Shown: positions 41,854-54,172 of the stretch, piece after piece | Layout of the letters: the number at the start of each line of letters is the position of its first letter | Numbering within the stretch: position 1 is the first letter of the stretch | Assembly (NCBI GenBank): GCA_022496805.1 | Contig: CM040106.1 | Location: 1,674,001-1,738,000 of the forward strand | DNA: 64,000 bases | Direction of reading: 5' to 3' | DNA from: Pohlia nutans | Taxonomy: Eukaryota; Streptophyta; Bryopsida; Bryales; Mniaceae | The notes under the pieces: model-generated | Seen by the model: only the letters and a program-made list of their open reading frames with translations | Told to the model about the DNA's origin: nothing | Databases searched by the model: none | Program-made: the position numbers and the translations under genes

Positions 41854-42402
41854 TAACCCCTAAAAGCCCGAGGGGTATTGAACAAAACATAGATGTGTTA
41901 TAATATGTGCCTTCCATATGTTTGATGAAGTTTGGCTCAATAGACAATATGTAGAGTATCATCTCTACAAATTATCCGTACGGTCAAACTTCCAAAAATA
42001 AATTTAGATCATTTTTTAATAAATTTAAAAGCATTAACCTATGAAAATTTGTATAAATTATAAATTTCAAATTTAGAGTTCAAATTTTAGTATGATTGGT
42101 TAAAACTGGGCTATTTATTGTAAACTTCCAAAACGCAAAAGAAATGATGGAGGGATTATCATTACTTTCCCCAAATAGCAAATTTTGTAACACTAAGACA
42201 ATGTTGAGGTGATCTACTTTGAAAAATTCTCCTGGGTGGAGTTTAACTCCGATTGCCATAATTCAAATTGGGTTGGAAAGTAGACTTGGTGTAGTATTTT
42301 AAAATATTTTTTACGTTTTCAAAAAAACATTTCTTTATTCCGGGCAGCCCGTTAAATTCGGGCAGCGAGTAGAAAATGGTCTTTTGAGCTCTCAGGGAAT
42401 AA
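41854..42402 (+). mobile_element. Non-autonomous DNA element family M2, copy 1 (about 549 bp)
   Basis: Starts TAACCCCTAAAAGCCCGAGG and ends GAGCTCTCAGGGAATAA; ends are inverted. The body (TTATAATATGTGCCTTCCAT, TACAAATTATCCGTACGGTC, GGGCAGCCCGTTAAATTCGG) is shared with 42568-43110 and 45438-45970. Confidence 0.85.
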
Positions 42403-42567
42403 CTTTCACTCGAAAAGCCAGAATCGGAAAAACAACAGATCTTCATTTTTGTATAAATAAACCAAATTCACATAATTTATTTCAAAAAAATAAAAATAAA
42501 AATTGACACCGGGGAACCTACCGCAACATTGAAATGTTCTAATTAGGACACTTGGTTCTTTAGGGGT

Positions 42568-43110
42568 TAACCCCTAAAAGCCCGAGGGGTATTGGACAAA
42601 CCATAAATGTGTTATAATATGTGCCTTCCATATGTTCGATGAAGTTTGGTTTAATAGACAAAATGTAGAGTATCATCTCTACAAATTATCCGTACGGTCA
42701 AACTTCCAAAAATAACTTTAGATCATTTTTTAATGAATTTAAAAGCATTAACCTATGAAAATTTGCATATAATTTTCAATTTTAGAGTTCAAATTTTAGT
42801 GTGATTGGTTAAAATTGGGCTATTTATTGTAAACTTCAAAAAAGCAAAAGAAATGATGGAGGGATCATCATTACTTTCCCAAAATAGCAAATTTTATAAC
42901 ACTAAGACAATAATGAGGTGATCTACTTTGAAAAATTCTCCCGGGTGGAGTTTAACTCCGATTGCCATAATTCAAATTGGGTTGAAAAGTACACTTGATG
43001 TAGTATTTTTAAATATTTTTTATTTTTTCAAAAAATTATTTTTTTATTCCGGGCAGCCCGTTAAATTCGGGCAGCGACCAGAAAATGGTCGTTTGAGCTC
43101 TTAGGGGTTA
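42568..43110 (+). mobile_element. Family M2, copy 2 (about 543 bp)
   Basis: Best-preserved ends: TTAACCCCTAAAAGCCC and GAGCTCTTAGGGGTTAA, a perfect 11-bp terminal inverted repeat. Preceded by TAGGGG, so the junction is itself palindromic. Very similar to copy 1 along its length. Confidence 0.87.
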
Positions 43111-44585
43111 ATATTCCTTACAAAAAGGAAGTCATGTATTTTAAAGAGATGTCATATCAAACAAAGTTTTCATTGCACTTAGGTTTCAATGATTAAGGCT
43201 TAAACGTAGGAGCTTTGTCTTATATGGATTCAATTTCAATAATTAATGTATTTTTGTTTGAAAATATTGTTTGTGACAACAAGAGTTTTTATATGTAATA
43301 ATCGTAAAGTAATGTTCTTTATACTACTTTTATGTTTAATTTTGACTACTAGAGATGCTTTACTAAATCCATGTACGTAATGCGAGACGTGGTGATGTTA
43401 TTCACCAAAATTGTAGCCTGATTAAGTTTGGTGTGGCATCTCTATAAAGAGTGAGAAATAGGGTAGGTCCTTCTTTGTCTTTTAGAAAGGCCACCCCACC
43501 CCACTTATTTCCCACATCTTCAACAATCCTGCATTTCTTTTTTTTTCTTTTTTTCTTACATATTTCATATTTTATAAGAATTTGTACATTATGTTTTTTT
43601 GATAAAAGGTTCTCAAATTGAAAATTGCCACAAGTCACTTTGGTTATTGACAAGTCAAATCACTTTACATATGTGAACCTATTAGCATCAAAAATGAAAC
43701 TTGCAACTATACAATGAAATAAAACTTGATGCAAATTCAAATGCTCCTAAATTAAAAAAAATTAACACTAATTTTTATAGTAATTTGTTTCAAATTAACA
43801 ATGAGCTATGTAAGAGAATAATAATTATATACACATATATAACTACATATATTTAACTATATATATGTTTTAAACTTGTTTACAAATTGTGGCAACACTA
43901 TACAATGTAGCGAAACTACTAATTAACTAGTCCAACTCTCGAACCTTGTTCGGTTGGACCAGTTGAAGTTAAAGAAAAATCTTTGTGATTCCTCAGATTC
44001 CTCAACAAAAGCTCGTGATGCCCAAGTGTGATATCCACCAACTCAAGAACCTCATGTATGTATTGAAGTCAAGATCATAGCATAATAGAGCAATAGGAGT
44101 CAACACCCTTTTGCAATGCGATCAAGGTCTAGTTACAATTAGAAACTAAGCAATAACACCGAGTAATTCAAAATTCATGGAATACAAATGGCATTCAGTT
44201 CACAACTTCAAAAAACGGATTTAAGTGAAGATTCTCTTTTGATCCATTTTTCAACAGAGTGCTCCATTGCATTGCTCTACTATGCTATGATGAGAGACAA
44301 GTAGAAGAGGGTATTTTTTTTCTTGTATAGTTGAAGAGATTTGCCTTCAACATCACTGATGAGCATTTTGTGAGAAAATCAGTGAATGACTAGTTGATTT
44401 TGCTCAATTATTTTAAATAACAACTCATGCTCAAACCTTATAATCATGTAATACATATAGTAAATTGTTTTGAAAATTGATATACAGTCTGACGACTAAG
44501 TCCTCTTTGAGCTTCAACAGTGAAGTTTTCTACATGAAAACCAGAGAAAGTGATAAAATATTACGAACGAGCATGGTCCCTTAAG
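43111..44585. other. AT-rich spacer
   Basis: No gene. A run of T/C (TTTCTTTTTTTTTCTTTTTT) near 43535 and ATATAT words near 43830-43860. The 83-aa minus frame at 43402 is not supported. Confidence 0.35.
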
Positions 44586-44589
44586 GATT

Positions 44590-44800
44590 AACCTTTAACA
44601 CATAAATGTTCTCAACCTTTTCAGATTTGGCAGTTTTCAAAGATGCATTATAAAATGCAACTAAGAGGGATATTTTCAAGTTGATGAATGAATAAAAGTT
44701 GTACATTATGAATTTTAGATTCTACCCATACAGTTAGATTTGCGATTGCTATGACCAATATTTGTGTATAAAATTTCAAACTTAAAATTTCAAACTTTGA
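44590..44800 (+). repeat. Dispersed repeat R2, copy 2
   Basis: Same block as 10343-10560: AGATTTGGCAGTTTTCAAAG, CATTATAAAATGCAACTAAG, AGTTGATGAATGAATAAAAG, TTGTACATTATGAATTTTAG. Confidence 0.75.
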
Positions 44801-45242
44801 GACCGAAGGTCACTTCTTTGTAAATGTTTATAAATTTTGAATTATGTTTACTTATTCAGAATAAAGTACAAGTAATAAATGTTGTTTTAGAAATTGCAAA
44901 CATTGCATGTTTTGTTCCAACCTTCTAGTACTTATTTACTTGAAAACGAGTTTTGAATATGGTTTGTATGAAAAAAATAACAATTGGACTCTTACAAAGT
45001 TGTAGGGTTTTGTCGCCATATGTATTTCAATTAAAACGATACTATTTTTGTTTAATCACATAGATTTAATAACGAGCCCCTACAAAACCGGGACTATTCC
45101 GCTTAAAAAACAATACAATGCTCCCATTTCTAATCTACAAGGGAAAAGTTTGAAAACAAAATGTTTTTCACAATCCAGCAATAGAAACTTGGTCATGAAC
45201 AACAAAGGAATGTGTACAAAAAAATTCGCAATCTTTAACTGT

Positions 45243-45261
45243 GTATATATATATGTGTGAA

Positions 45262-45314
<53 letters not shown>
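45243..45314. repeat. (AT)n microsatellite
   Basis: Mostly uninterrupted TA dinucleotides. The reading frames across it are artefacts. Confidence 0.97.
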
Positions 45315-45317
<3 letters not shown>

Positions 45318-45437
45318 TGAAGTAAGAATGTGTGAGAAAAATATAACTTGCTCAAAACGTTTAGCAATGTAGTGCGACATTTCTTTTCAAATTGCATGAT
45401 TTGTTTCCAAAAAAAGGCCTCAGGCAACACAATCTCT

Positions 45438-45970
45438 TAACCCCTACCTGAAGCCCGAGGGGTATTGAACAAAACATAAATGTGTTATAATATGTGCCTT
45501 CCATATGTTTGATGAAGTTTGGTTCAATAAACAAAATGTAGGGCATCATCTCCACAAATTATTTGTACGGTCAAACTTCCAAAAATAACTTTAGATCATT
45601 TTCAATGAATTTAAAAGCATTAACATTTGAAAATTTGTATTAATTCTAATTTTCACTTTTGGAATTTAAAATTTAACGTGATTAGTTAAATTTGGTTTAT
45701 ATATTGTAAACTTCAAAAAAACAAAAGAAATGATGGACGGAACATCATTACTTTCCCCAAATAGAAATTTTTGTAACACTAAGACAATGTTGAAGTGATC
45801 CACTTTGAAAAATTCTCTCGGGTGAAGTTTAACTCGGATTGACATAATTCAAATTGGGTTGGAAAGTAGACTTGACGAAGTATTTAAATTTTTATTATTT
45901 TTTAGTTTTGGGTAGCCCGTTAAAAATGAGCAGCGACTAAAAAATGGTCTCTTGGGAGCTTAAAAGCTAA
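45438..45970 (+). mobile_element. Family M2, copy 3 (about 533 bp, diverged)
   Basis: TAACCCCTACCTGAAGCCCG start, GGGAGCTTAAAAGCTAA end. The interior aligns with copies 1 and 2 with more substitutions and small deletions. Confidence 0.82.
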
Positions 45971-46255
45971 CTATTGTCCAGTGGGGAACAAAGAAAGAAC
46001 CCACAAAGCTCTTGAAATTCTTGAAGTTCACTAAAACAATATTAGGATACAAGATTCGAAATTGAACCTGCATGGGTTTCAAGAATGTCCTAACCCTTAA
46101 GCATGCAAGGAGTCCCGTAGGGCCATGTTTGGTTGCTTTTTAGTCAAACTCTAATTTCCACCTAGTTCCTAATTTCAAATGAAAATGGCTCCAACTAAAA
46201 AAGTGCGAGGGCTATCATCTACTTTCTAGTCCAATTTTTCGTTCTTCAAAATTCC

Positions 46256-46518
46256 TGGGGAAGTCACTGTTTAGAATTTAGTTAACTATGAGAGAATAAA
46301 TATAGGGTGTGTTTTATTCATTTGAGATAAAACTTATAAATTTAGAGAAATACTTTAAGGTGTTTAAAAACCAAATTAGGATTATTTTAAGAATATTCAT
46401 AAAATATACCTTGAATATTTTTCTAAATAGTAGAATTTTCCAATAATTTCATAGCCTCCCATTAAATACCCTTTGTTTGCTCATATGTACTCAAAATTTA
46501 CACTAAGTGACTTCCCTG
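46256..46518 (+). mobile_element. MITE family M1, copy 3 (diverged)
   Basis: CTGGGGAAGTCACTG at one end and AAGTGACTTCCCTGAG at the other are inverted, and the interior keeps AAATACCCTTTG and TACTCAAAAT.TACA.. from copy 1. Confidence 0.65.
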
Positions 46519-46924
46519 AGTCAAAATTGTTAAAATTGTCTTTTTTTACAAGACTTTGTTCCAATATACACTATAGAAAAAGGATTTCTTATGAATTTCT
46601 TTATAAATAAGTTCAAGAAGCATGCCACCTACACCTTGATGTTCATCACTGTTATTTACATTTTCCTTAAAATTTTCATAATATTCAAAGTATTTTTGTA
46701 ATTACTAAGGTTTTAACAAGAAAAATATTGGAAAATCTTATATTTTGTTTTTAAATTTAAATAATTATGAAAAAACAAAAATAAATTGGTTTAGCAATAT
46801 CTTACAAGGAAAAGAAATACCAAAACAACATAATATAGTTTTAAATGTAAGGAATCAATGAGGTTTGACTGGGTAATTGCAGTATGGACGCTTATGGACT
46901 AAGAAACTGAGGAAGCCTAGTCAT

Positions 46925-47180
46925 TGGTAGCTTATTATTGCGTCAGTATTGCAACAATATTGAAAATATCCTGAAACAATACTGCAAATGTGAACGACAA
47001 TTACCATCTTGTTGCAGTACTGCCTATTGATGCAATACTGTCTCATTCGGATTGAAATAATATTGCAACAATACTAAAAAGATAATACTGAAACAATATT
47101 GCAACAATACTGACAGCAGTACTGTCGCGGAATTACACTGTCAGTTCACTGCGGCAATATTGCAACAGTATCGACGCAGG
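46925..47180. repeat. Cluster of CARTAYTG / GCAATATTGC palindromic words, right
   Basis: CAGTATTG, CAATATTG, CAATACTG, CAGTACTG and GCAATATTGCAACA recur more than a dozen times in 250 bp, the same vocabulary as 39300-39545. Confidence 0.75.
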
Positions 47181-47699
47181 AACCGACGAGTTTCCTGATG
47201 CAGTGCTCCGAAACGGATGAATTATATCTCATCTATCCTCTAGTTTATTTAGTTATGTTTGAATTTATTGTCCAGGGGAGATATCCTACCTCGTGGTCAG
47301 TTTCGACAAAAATTAATTCATTTTGTCAGAAGAGTGCCACATGTCATCTTGTGATTGGTTAATGGTGACGTGGATCTCTCAAAATCTGATGTGGAAATTA
47401 AATTTCGACACAGTATTGTCCGAATCTGACCCTCACATACGTTACTGCGGAAACACATCGTTTTTAAGAAGTTACATGTGTGAATAATATAAACAATCCA
47501 TAAAAATAAATCTATGTAAACCTAGGGTAAATACTAAAGCACAAACCACGCGACTAGCCGCTTCTTTATTTTCTTACAATGTTACTGTATTCATTGATTA
47601 TGGCGAGAACATATTGCCCATTTTAATTATATATTTAACAATATGATTTTGTTTTGATTGATACAAATGGCAATGGATTTCATACAAATTGACACGGAT

Positions 47700-48085
47700 G
47701 TTGTACGATAATTACACGGATGTCGTACGACAATGATTTGCATTATAATAGATACTGAAATCGCACGAATATAATGAAAGGCATTAATATGATACGTATA
47801 TGATACTGAATTCGCATTAACTAAAACCGCACGTTATTCGTGTTTTATCAGCCATGTGATGTAGATACAGGATTAACGCACGGATTCCGTCAAGCACAAC
47901 TTTCGTGCGGAAACAACACTTTTTTGATAATCATTGAAAAGACACAGCATCGACATTCTAGTAATGCATGTCACTTCCGTACCATAACGACACTTCTAAA
48001 TGCACGTATGACGTGCGAAATCACTGTTTAACGATAAACGCACTGAAATCGTGCAGAATCAATGGGGTCGGAAATTCCTGATGTA
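47700..48085 (-). repeat. Right inverted end of the candidate 12.8 kb element
   Basis: The reverse complement starts TACATCAGGAATTTCCGACC, CCATTGATTCTGCACGATTT, matching 35298. Inward it is rich in CGCACTGAAAT / GATACTGAAATCGCACGA-type words (48047, 47752, 47800). Flanks do not show a clear target duplication. Confidence 0.65.
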
Positions 48086-48600
48086 CATAACAAAGAAGAA
48101 TTCAAAACAGAACTAAAAATTAGTCGATGTACCATTCTGCCTAGCAAGGATTCTAGATGATTGAACATCATCAGGAAGTGAGAGCTCGTCCGAAGCCAAC
48201 TCCTGAGGATCTTTGTCCTCACGTTAGGCCTCTTTTTGGAGGTCCGCTATAGGTTGATCAACGATCACCGTTGCAAAGTCTTCCGCATCATCCATTCTCG
48301 AAGAATAGGAAAGCCCGAGCTAGGGCCCGGAAGTTGTCCTAAGACTGTAAGCCAAGTAGCTACAATGCGACAAGAATCGAAGACCGAAAGATCTTGACAC
48401 AATAAAATTAATTCAAGTACTTCCTCACAATTTAGCTGTGCTGCAACAACCGTAGGATTAGACCCTAGGCGTGTAGAATACGCGTACGTCCGGCTATCCA
48501 CAAGAGTTTCTTGAATAATAGCTTGTATGTAACCATGATAGCTAACACGCACAATCGTTCCTCATTCCTCCATTGAAAGAGCATGTGGAACCTCCCTCAC
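48086..48600 (-). pseudogene. Unknown reading frame, frameshifted
   Basis: The minus frame 48552-48265 reads YHGYIQAIIQETLVDSRTYA, LGSNPTVVAAQLNCEEVLEL, ILLCQDLSVFDSC. Coding sense then seems to switch frame at about 48290 (MDDAEDFATVIVDQPIADLQ, then after TAA PQELASDELSLPDDVQSSRI), ending at a TAG near 48120. Not recognised. It lies directly outside the right inverted end. Confidence 0.35.
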
Positions 48601-51120
48601 GAGTGCCGCGGCAGCGATCGCGCCACTAAAAAGACACCCCAAGAAAGAAAGCTCTAAAAACCCTCTTGCTGAAAGATGATTGTGAGCGAGAAAACTTGAA
48701 AAAATCCTAACGAAAGACCTGCGGAACTGCTGCTATAACCGCTTCTTGGAGCTCACATTGCTCCTCTTCTTGCCATACTCTCGCTTCTACTACTCCACTC
48801 TACTACTAAGCCATGGAGGCGACGAGATAATTGCACCAGCGTCTCCCAAAAGAGTTGAATGCACGATCACATTAGTCACAGCAACACATTTCAGCATAGC
48901 TCTGCTCAACCCCGCTCCTAAACCAAGAGCCCCAACCATGAAGACTATATTCATCCCTACACCACCCAACCATTGGAATGATGGCTTAATACTCACCTCC
49001 GTCACCACCCATACATATACAACATAACTCCACACATAATCTTAATCCCTAGTAGTTTGGTAGCAATGGTCCTTTGTCTGGTGGGCACTGGTTCATTGAC
49101 TAAACAAACAGACACTTTATTCACACAGGCCCTTTTAGAAGACCGGAGTTTCAATCTATCTATCTAAGCAGTAATGTAGGAATACCATAAACCGTGAAGG
49201 TCCAAAAGTTGTGCAATGGATTGACATTGAAATAATTAACACCTAACTACCGGCAAGCCCAAAAAATGGCTTATGAATGAAGTCATCTGTTCAATTCCAA
49301 CTGCAGCGTGGATGAATTTCAACTACTACATGGATAATTTCTATCCATTTTTTTATGTGAAGGGCTTTGTTTGGTGATGCCACCCCTTTAAGTTAAATTC
49401 AAATCATGCAAGCTACTTTTAGATTTTACATGGGGTCCCAACTACAAAAAGAGTTGTAAAAATGGTTCACCGGGTGGTGTATTTTGAATTTATTTGCTTG
49501 TTCTACTTAAACTACATTTAGGCCATGAAAATGAGTTCCATTGCATTTGAGCTTAACAAAATAAAGCCTGTCAAGTCTAGTTTCTATTCCACTTTGAATT
49601 TTTGGAAAATTTTGAAACTTGAGTGTTTTATTGTAGTTACAAGTTCGGTGGGTATCACCAAGGTGTACCAAAATCTCTAAATTTAAATACACAAATGATT
49701 TTCATCAACTAAATTTTTTTTCATAATAGTTTACACCTTAGGTAAACAAATCGGGATTTTCTGATACATTTTGTAATTGATATAGATTTTCTTTACAATC
49801 ACTTCATAAAACCATAGTAATTTCAAATTTTCACCAAAATTTATGAAAAATTCATGATTTGTAGTAGACATGTGAATTCATCTACTGAAAATATAAATTT
49901 GAATTCTTGGTCAATTGAGTGTGACAAATAAAACATGATTCCATGGTCATAGGCCTAACCTTTAAGGGTTGAGATTGTGATCATAAACCGCTTTTTAGGG
50001 GATTAGTGTTGACCAATCGGCTTCTAATATTTTTAATTTTAAGTAAAATGGTAGATTAACCCATATATTGACTTTGGATTAGTCCTAGTATCGGTTTAAG
50101 ATGAGCCTATATAACCACAAAGGGTTTTGAAATACTTCACGTTTAGAAAAACTGTAGAAAAATATCTATATGGGATAAAAATACGAAACACGTTGCCTCT
50201 TTATGATTTCTTCTCATCTACATAGAAAAATTGAGTCCAAAAATAAAATTTTATTTCTAATATCCAAATCTCCTTATTTTCACAGTTTCTTGTATTTCTA
50301 TGCTATGCTAAGTGTGATTTGCTTTGGAGATTTCGAGACATAACATAAATTCACAGGATTTTGACACTATTGGGATTTAATTTCATCTATTAACCGCATT
50401 TAGGTCTTGGAATTTCCAAATAAATTGGGTATGTTTTTCTTAAATATTTAATCCGAACCTGCTATGCACCTACGGTAAACCAAACAAAAGAAAAATTGGA
50501 TTGTCTCGTCACAAAGTAACCAAAAAAAAAAGTGAAACTTATTATTTAAATGCATGATATTGGCATATACCATACAGAAAATTGCAAATCGTAAAACTTA
50601 TAGTCAAAAGAACAAAGCCCTAGTTAAATTTTATACAACTTAAAATGTTATTCTATTACAATAACAAAAAGACTTCAAAGTTCAATATCTTTCATCACAG
50701 CTCTACATCACGTGAAATCTTCAAACATGTACAACGGTGTGTTGGAAATCGTTAGAAGTAGAAAGATCGCAATTGCAGAGCCAAAGCTTTGTTTCACTGG
50801 AATTCAAAATCATATCACTACTAGTCACTGGCCTCTTCTTGAATGTACTTCTCAATTACAGAGCAGGCCCAATGTAGCAACAAACTAGGGTTGAGGAAGA
50901 CTTGGAATGTACGAAGGTCTCTTCTCTTGTCAAAGGACATTAATTTCAGACAAGCTCTTTAAACAAAACCATACGAAAATTCAGATCTCAAGTTCCAGTT
51001 GCGCACTCCAATAAGGATCCTCTGCTTGAACTAGACATGCCAGAATATTATACCTAGTACTGTTGCAGTCTGACATCAAAACCAAAACAATAATATGACA
51101 GATTTCTTCTGTACTCCAAT
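48600..51120. other. Long spacer, mostly AT-rich
   Basis: No gene is supported. 49109-49176 shares a SINE-like tail with 18548-18610. The plus frame 48746-49027 (93 aa) has no domain. From about 50640 onward lies the sequence downstream of the LHP1-like gene. Confidence 0.35.
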
Positions 51121-54111
51121 CTATGCATTGCTGTACCGCAGGTGTTGCTCGTAGAAGTCAATCAGCTGGAACATCCATCACAACCGCCATGATTAGTCAA
51201 ATGAAGAAAGAAACTGCACTGATGCAAAGAATCTAACTAGTCATGTGATATGCTTGGCCAGCAGTTTTACATAGTAGAAGAAACTGATTGCGATTGTGAC
51301 CTCATTCCGCAAACTACAAGTTCTCCAAAAATCCCAATCAAATCCATCTTGTCGTATATCCATTATAAGAAATAAAAAAACCATGTGAAGTTATTCCATT
51401 TCTGAAGTTCCATAAATTTTCTCACTTCGAGACACTGGCAATCTCAGCTCATTCGGAAGTCAATACTAGATGTCGATTCTTTCGAGCTTCGAAAATCAAC
51501 ATATCATTCAATTTAGCTCCATAATTCTGATTCACCTTGTGTTATTTTAGACTACATTAGGTCACGTAAATTGCTACATTCTATGTAGTTACGCTATAAA
51601 TAGCCACCGCAAATTTTTTGTCGCTTTAAGGTTCCAAAGCTCTAACCACTCTATTTAGCACTAATCCATAGCTAATACCGAGGTCCTGAGCATGTCAAAT
51701 ATAACTCAAAATCTGCTGAACCCAAACACATAAGTGAAGACTTACATAAAGAGTAATAGTTTCCTCTGAATGGAGTCTGTGCGGGATTTAACAGCTCACT
51801 GGACAGAGTGCTATGTGTACAAATGACATTGAAAAGAATGCAATTATAATACCAGAAGTGGGTATCTCTCCCGCATAAACTTGTTATCCACCACCACCTC
51901 CTCACCATCGGAACTGATCAGAACAAATGTCCCATTGGTCAAACTTCAGCCACCATCGTCATTTGTATAAAAACAAATAAAACCATGAAGTAGTCAATCA
52001 CCTTACAAGTCTGTAAAAAGAAATAAAATATGCATGAATCTAAGTTGACCATCTCACAGAACAAGGTATTATGGAATTACAGGCGAGGGTACAAGAATGC
52101 AAGGGCTCAGTGACACAAAAGACCACCTACTAAGCCCTAAAACAAGATGAGACATTCAGGTATTTATTCATCCACCAGACATTTGACAAGTGATCCGCAA
52201 TAAACAGCATGTAGAATAACAACAAAAGTAACTTAGCACCAACCTCGAAGCCTTAAAAAGGACTACTACTTCCTGCTTATCATGTGTAACTGAGTTGCTG
52301 TAGCTGATCGCCTTCACAATATGTGAGATCACAGGTTCTGTAAGAGCTTCAATCTCCTTTTCCTGTGCAGGGGGCCGAGACGACATTGCTTTCCCCGATA
52401 AACTGTCTTGAAGAACAGACTCACAATCTTTATGCTCTTGTGGGATAACCCTGCTCGCTGCAATTGCCCGCTCCTCAACAGGCATTTTTTCCGCTGTAGT
52501 ATGATATTCCTCAAGTCCTTGCCCAAATTCTTTCTTGACGTCCTCAAAGGATGTCTGCATTCCGTCCTGCTCCTGTGGCACCCTGCGTGGCACTGCACCT
52601 TTCCTTCTCTTTGAACCAACCGGTCCTCCTTCGGACTTGGAACTGCCTGTCACACCTTGAATTGTATCATGTACTAGAAACGAGCTTTTGGTATCCATTT
52701 CCTCATCTAAATGTGCAGATTTCACCCGCCTTCTGTGTTGTGACAACAGGTTCTCGTCAGCTAGGCCCCTACCTTCCTGTGATGTAGCAACTGGATGAGT
52801 CATAATTGCAGGCTTAAGGCTTTCATTATCTCTCTTCGTAACTATGCGGGATGCAGGCAAGGGAGGCTTGTTGTTATCAGCATACGCCAGTCTTGCAACA
52901 GGGGTGTCAGCCCAACCATTCATACCATTAAGACCCATATCTCTTGTCTCTGAACTTGGTACTCCATCCATGACCCCACATTCAGTCCTGTTCCCCTCCG
53001 TAGTCAGAGAGGTTTCATAAATCACCCTCACATTGCCAAATGAATCAGTCCTGTTCTTTTCTCCAGGCAATAATTTTCTTATCACCTTACTAACTTCAGG
53101 GTTAGCAACAAGCTTTGAAGAGGTCGGAGGCTCATCAGGCAAATCTAACAACGTCCGAGCTGCCTCTGCAGAAGGACTTGCAGTCCTGTCAATAAGCCCA
53201 GCTTGATGTAGTGTCTTCCCTTCCTTCTCTTGGGGTACAGCGTAGGAATCAGTAGATGATTTTAGAGTGTCTATGCCTTCACTCTGACAAGGCGCGTCGT
53301 CATCAGCAGTAGAGATGGAGCTCTGCTTTCGCTTCCCGCCACCACCATCCAGGGTATATGTACCAAATTTGCGTCTCACTCGCCGCGCTTTCTGACTGGA
53401 GGTCATTGAGGATTGAAGGTCAAAACTGAATTAAAAGCTATTACACTAGGCTAAAGCGCGCATCCTATCAACAGACTATATGATATAGCTGCAAGTGACA
53501 TCAGGTCAGATCAATAAGCAGAATCTATGTGAAGAGAATTGGAAGAGTGGTTGACAACCAAATCATCCTCGAGAAAGAGATAATCAATGCAGGGGAACCA
53601 ATCTACTTACCCAAGTACATCATACAGTGTTCAGGAAAGTAAAGAGTGTACCTCGCCTCAAATTCTTCGAGAATGTCTCTACATCTAGCCACATGGCCAT
53701 AGGGCTCCCATGTATTATCCTTCTCCGGCCAGTTTCGCCTGCGAATTATGGAAAACGAAACGGAGCAGCAACCACCAAGTGTGAGCTAAGAAAGCGATGC
53801 GTTTCTAGGGCCAATGCAAAGAAAGCTCCATTAGATGGTGCGTAATTAGGCCCCCACAACCAACATAAAGAGCCAGAGCTTTGTGGTTTGTCATACTTAC
53901 CACTTAACGAGAAACTCCTTCTTGCCCTGAGGAAATAAAAAGGAAACAAACAAACAACAGCACACAGTGTTACTGTTCAAAAATCCCATTTACATTTAAT
54001 ATATCATCACACCGTGCACGTTAACGATTTGAAAAGCCACTATGGAGCGCCTCGCAGACAGTCAACAAAAAAACACTACATTTGTCTGTCAAAATAGTTC
54101 TACCTCAGATT

Positions 54112-54172
<61 letters not shown>

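Noticed and set aside
45080..45430. Membrane-like protein rich in Ile/Tyr
   Set aside because: It is translated (AT)n microsatellite.
46122..46160. Tourist-like MITE starting GGGCCATGTTTGGTTGC
   Set aside because: The left end resembles a Tourist terminal repeat, but no inverted partner was found downstream.
52329..52787. Additional proteins within LHP1-like exon 4 (other frames)
   Set aside because: They are shadows of the supported exon 4 reading frame.
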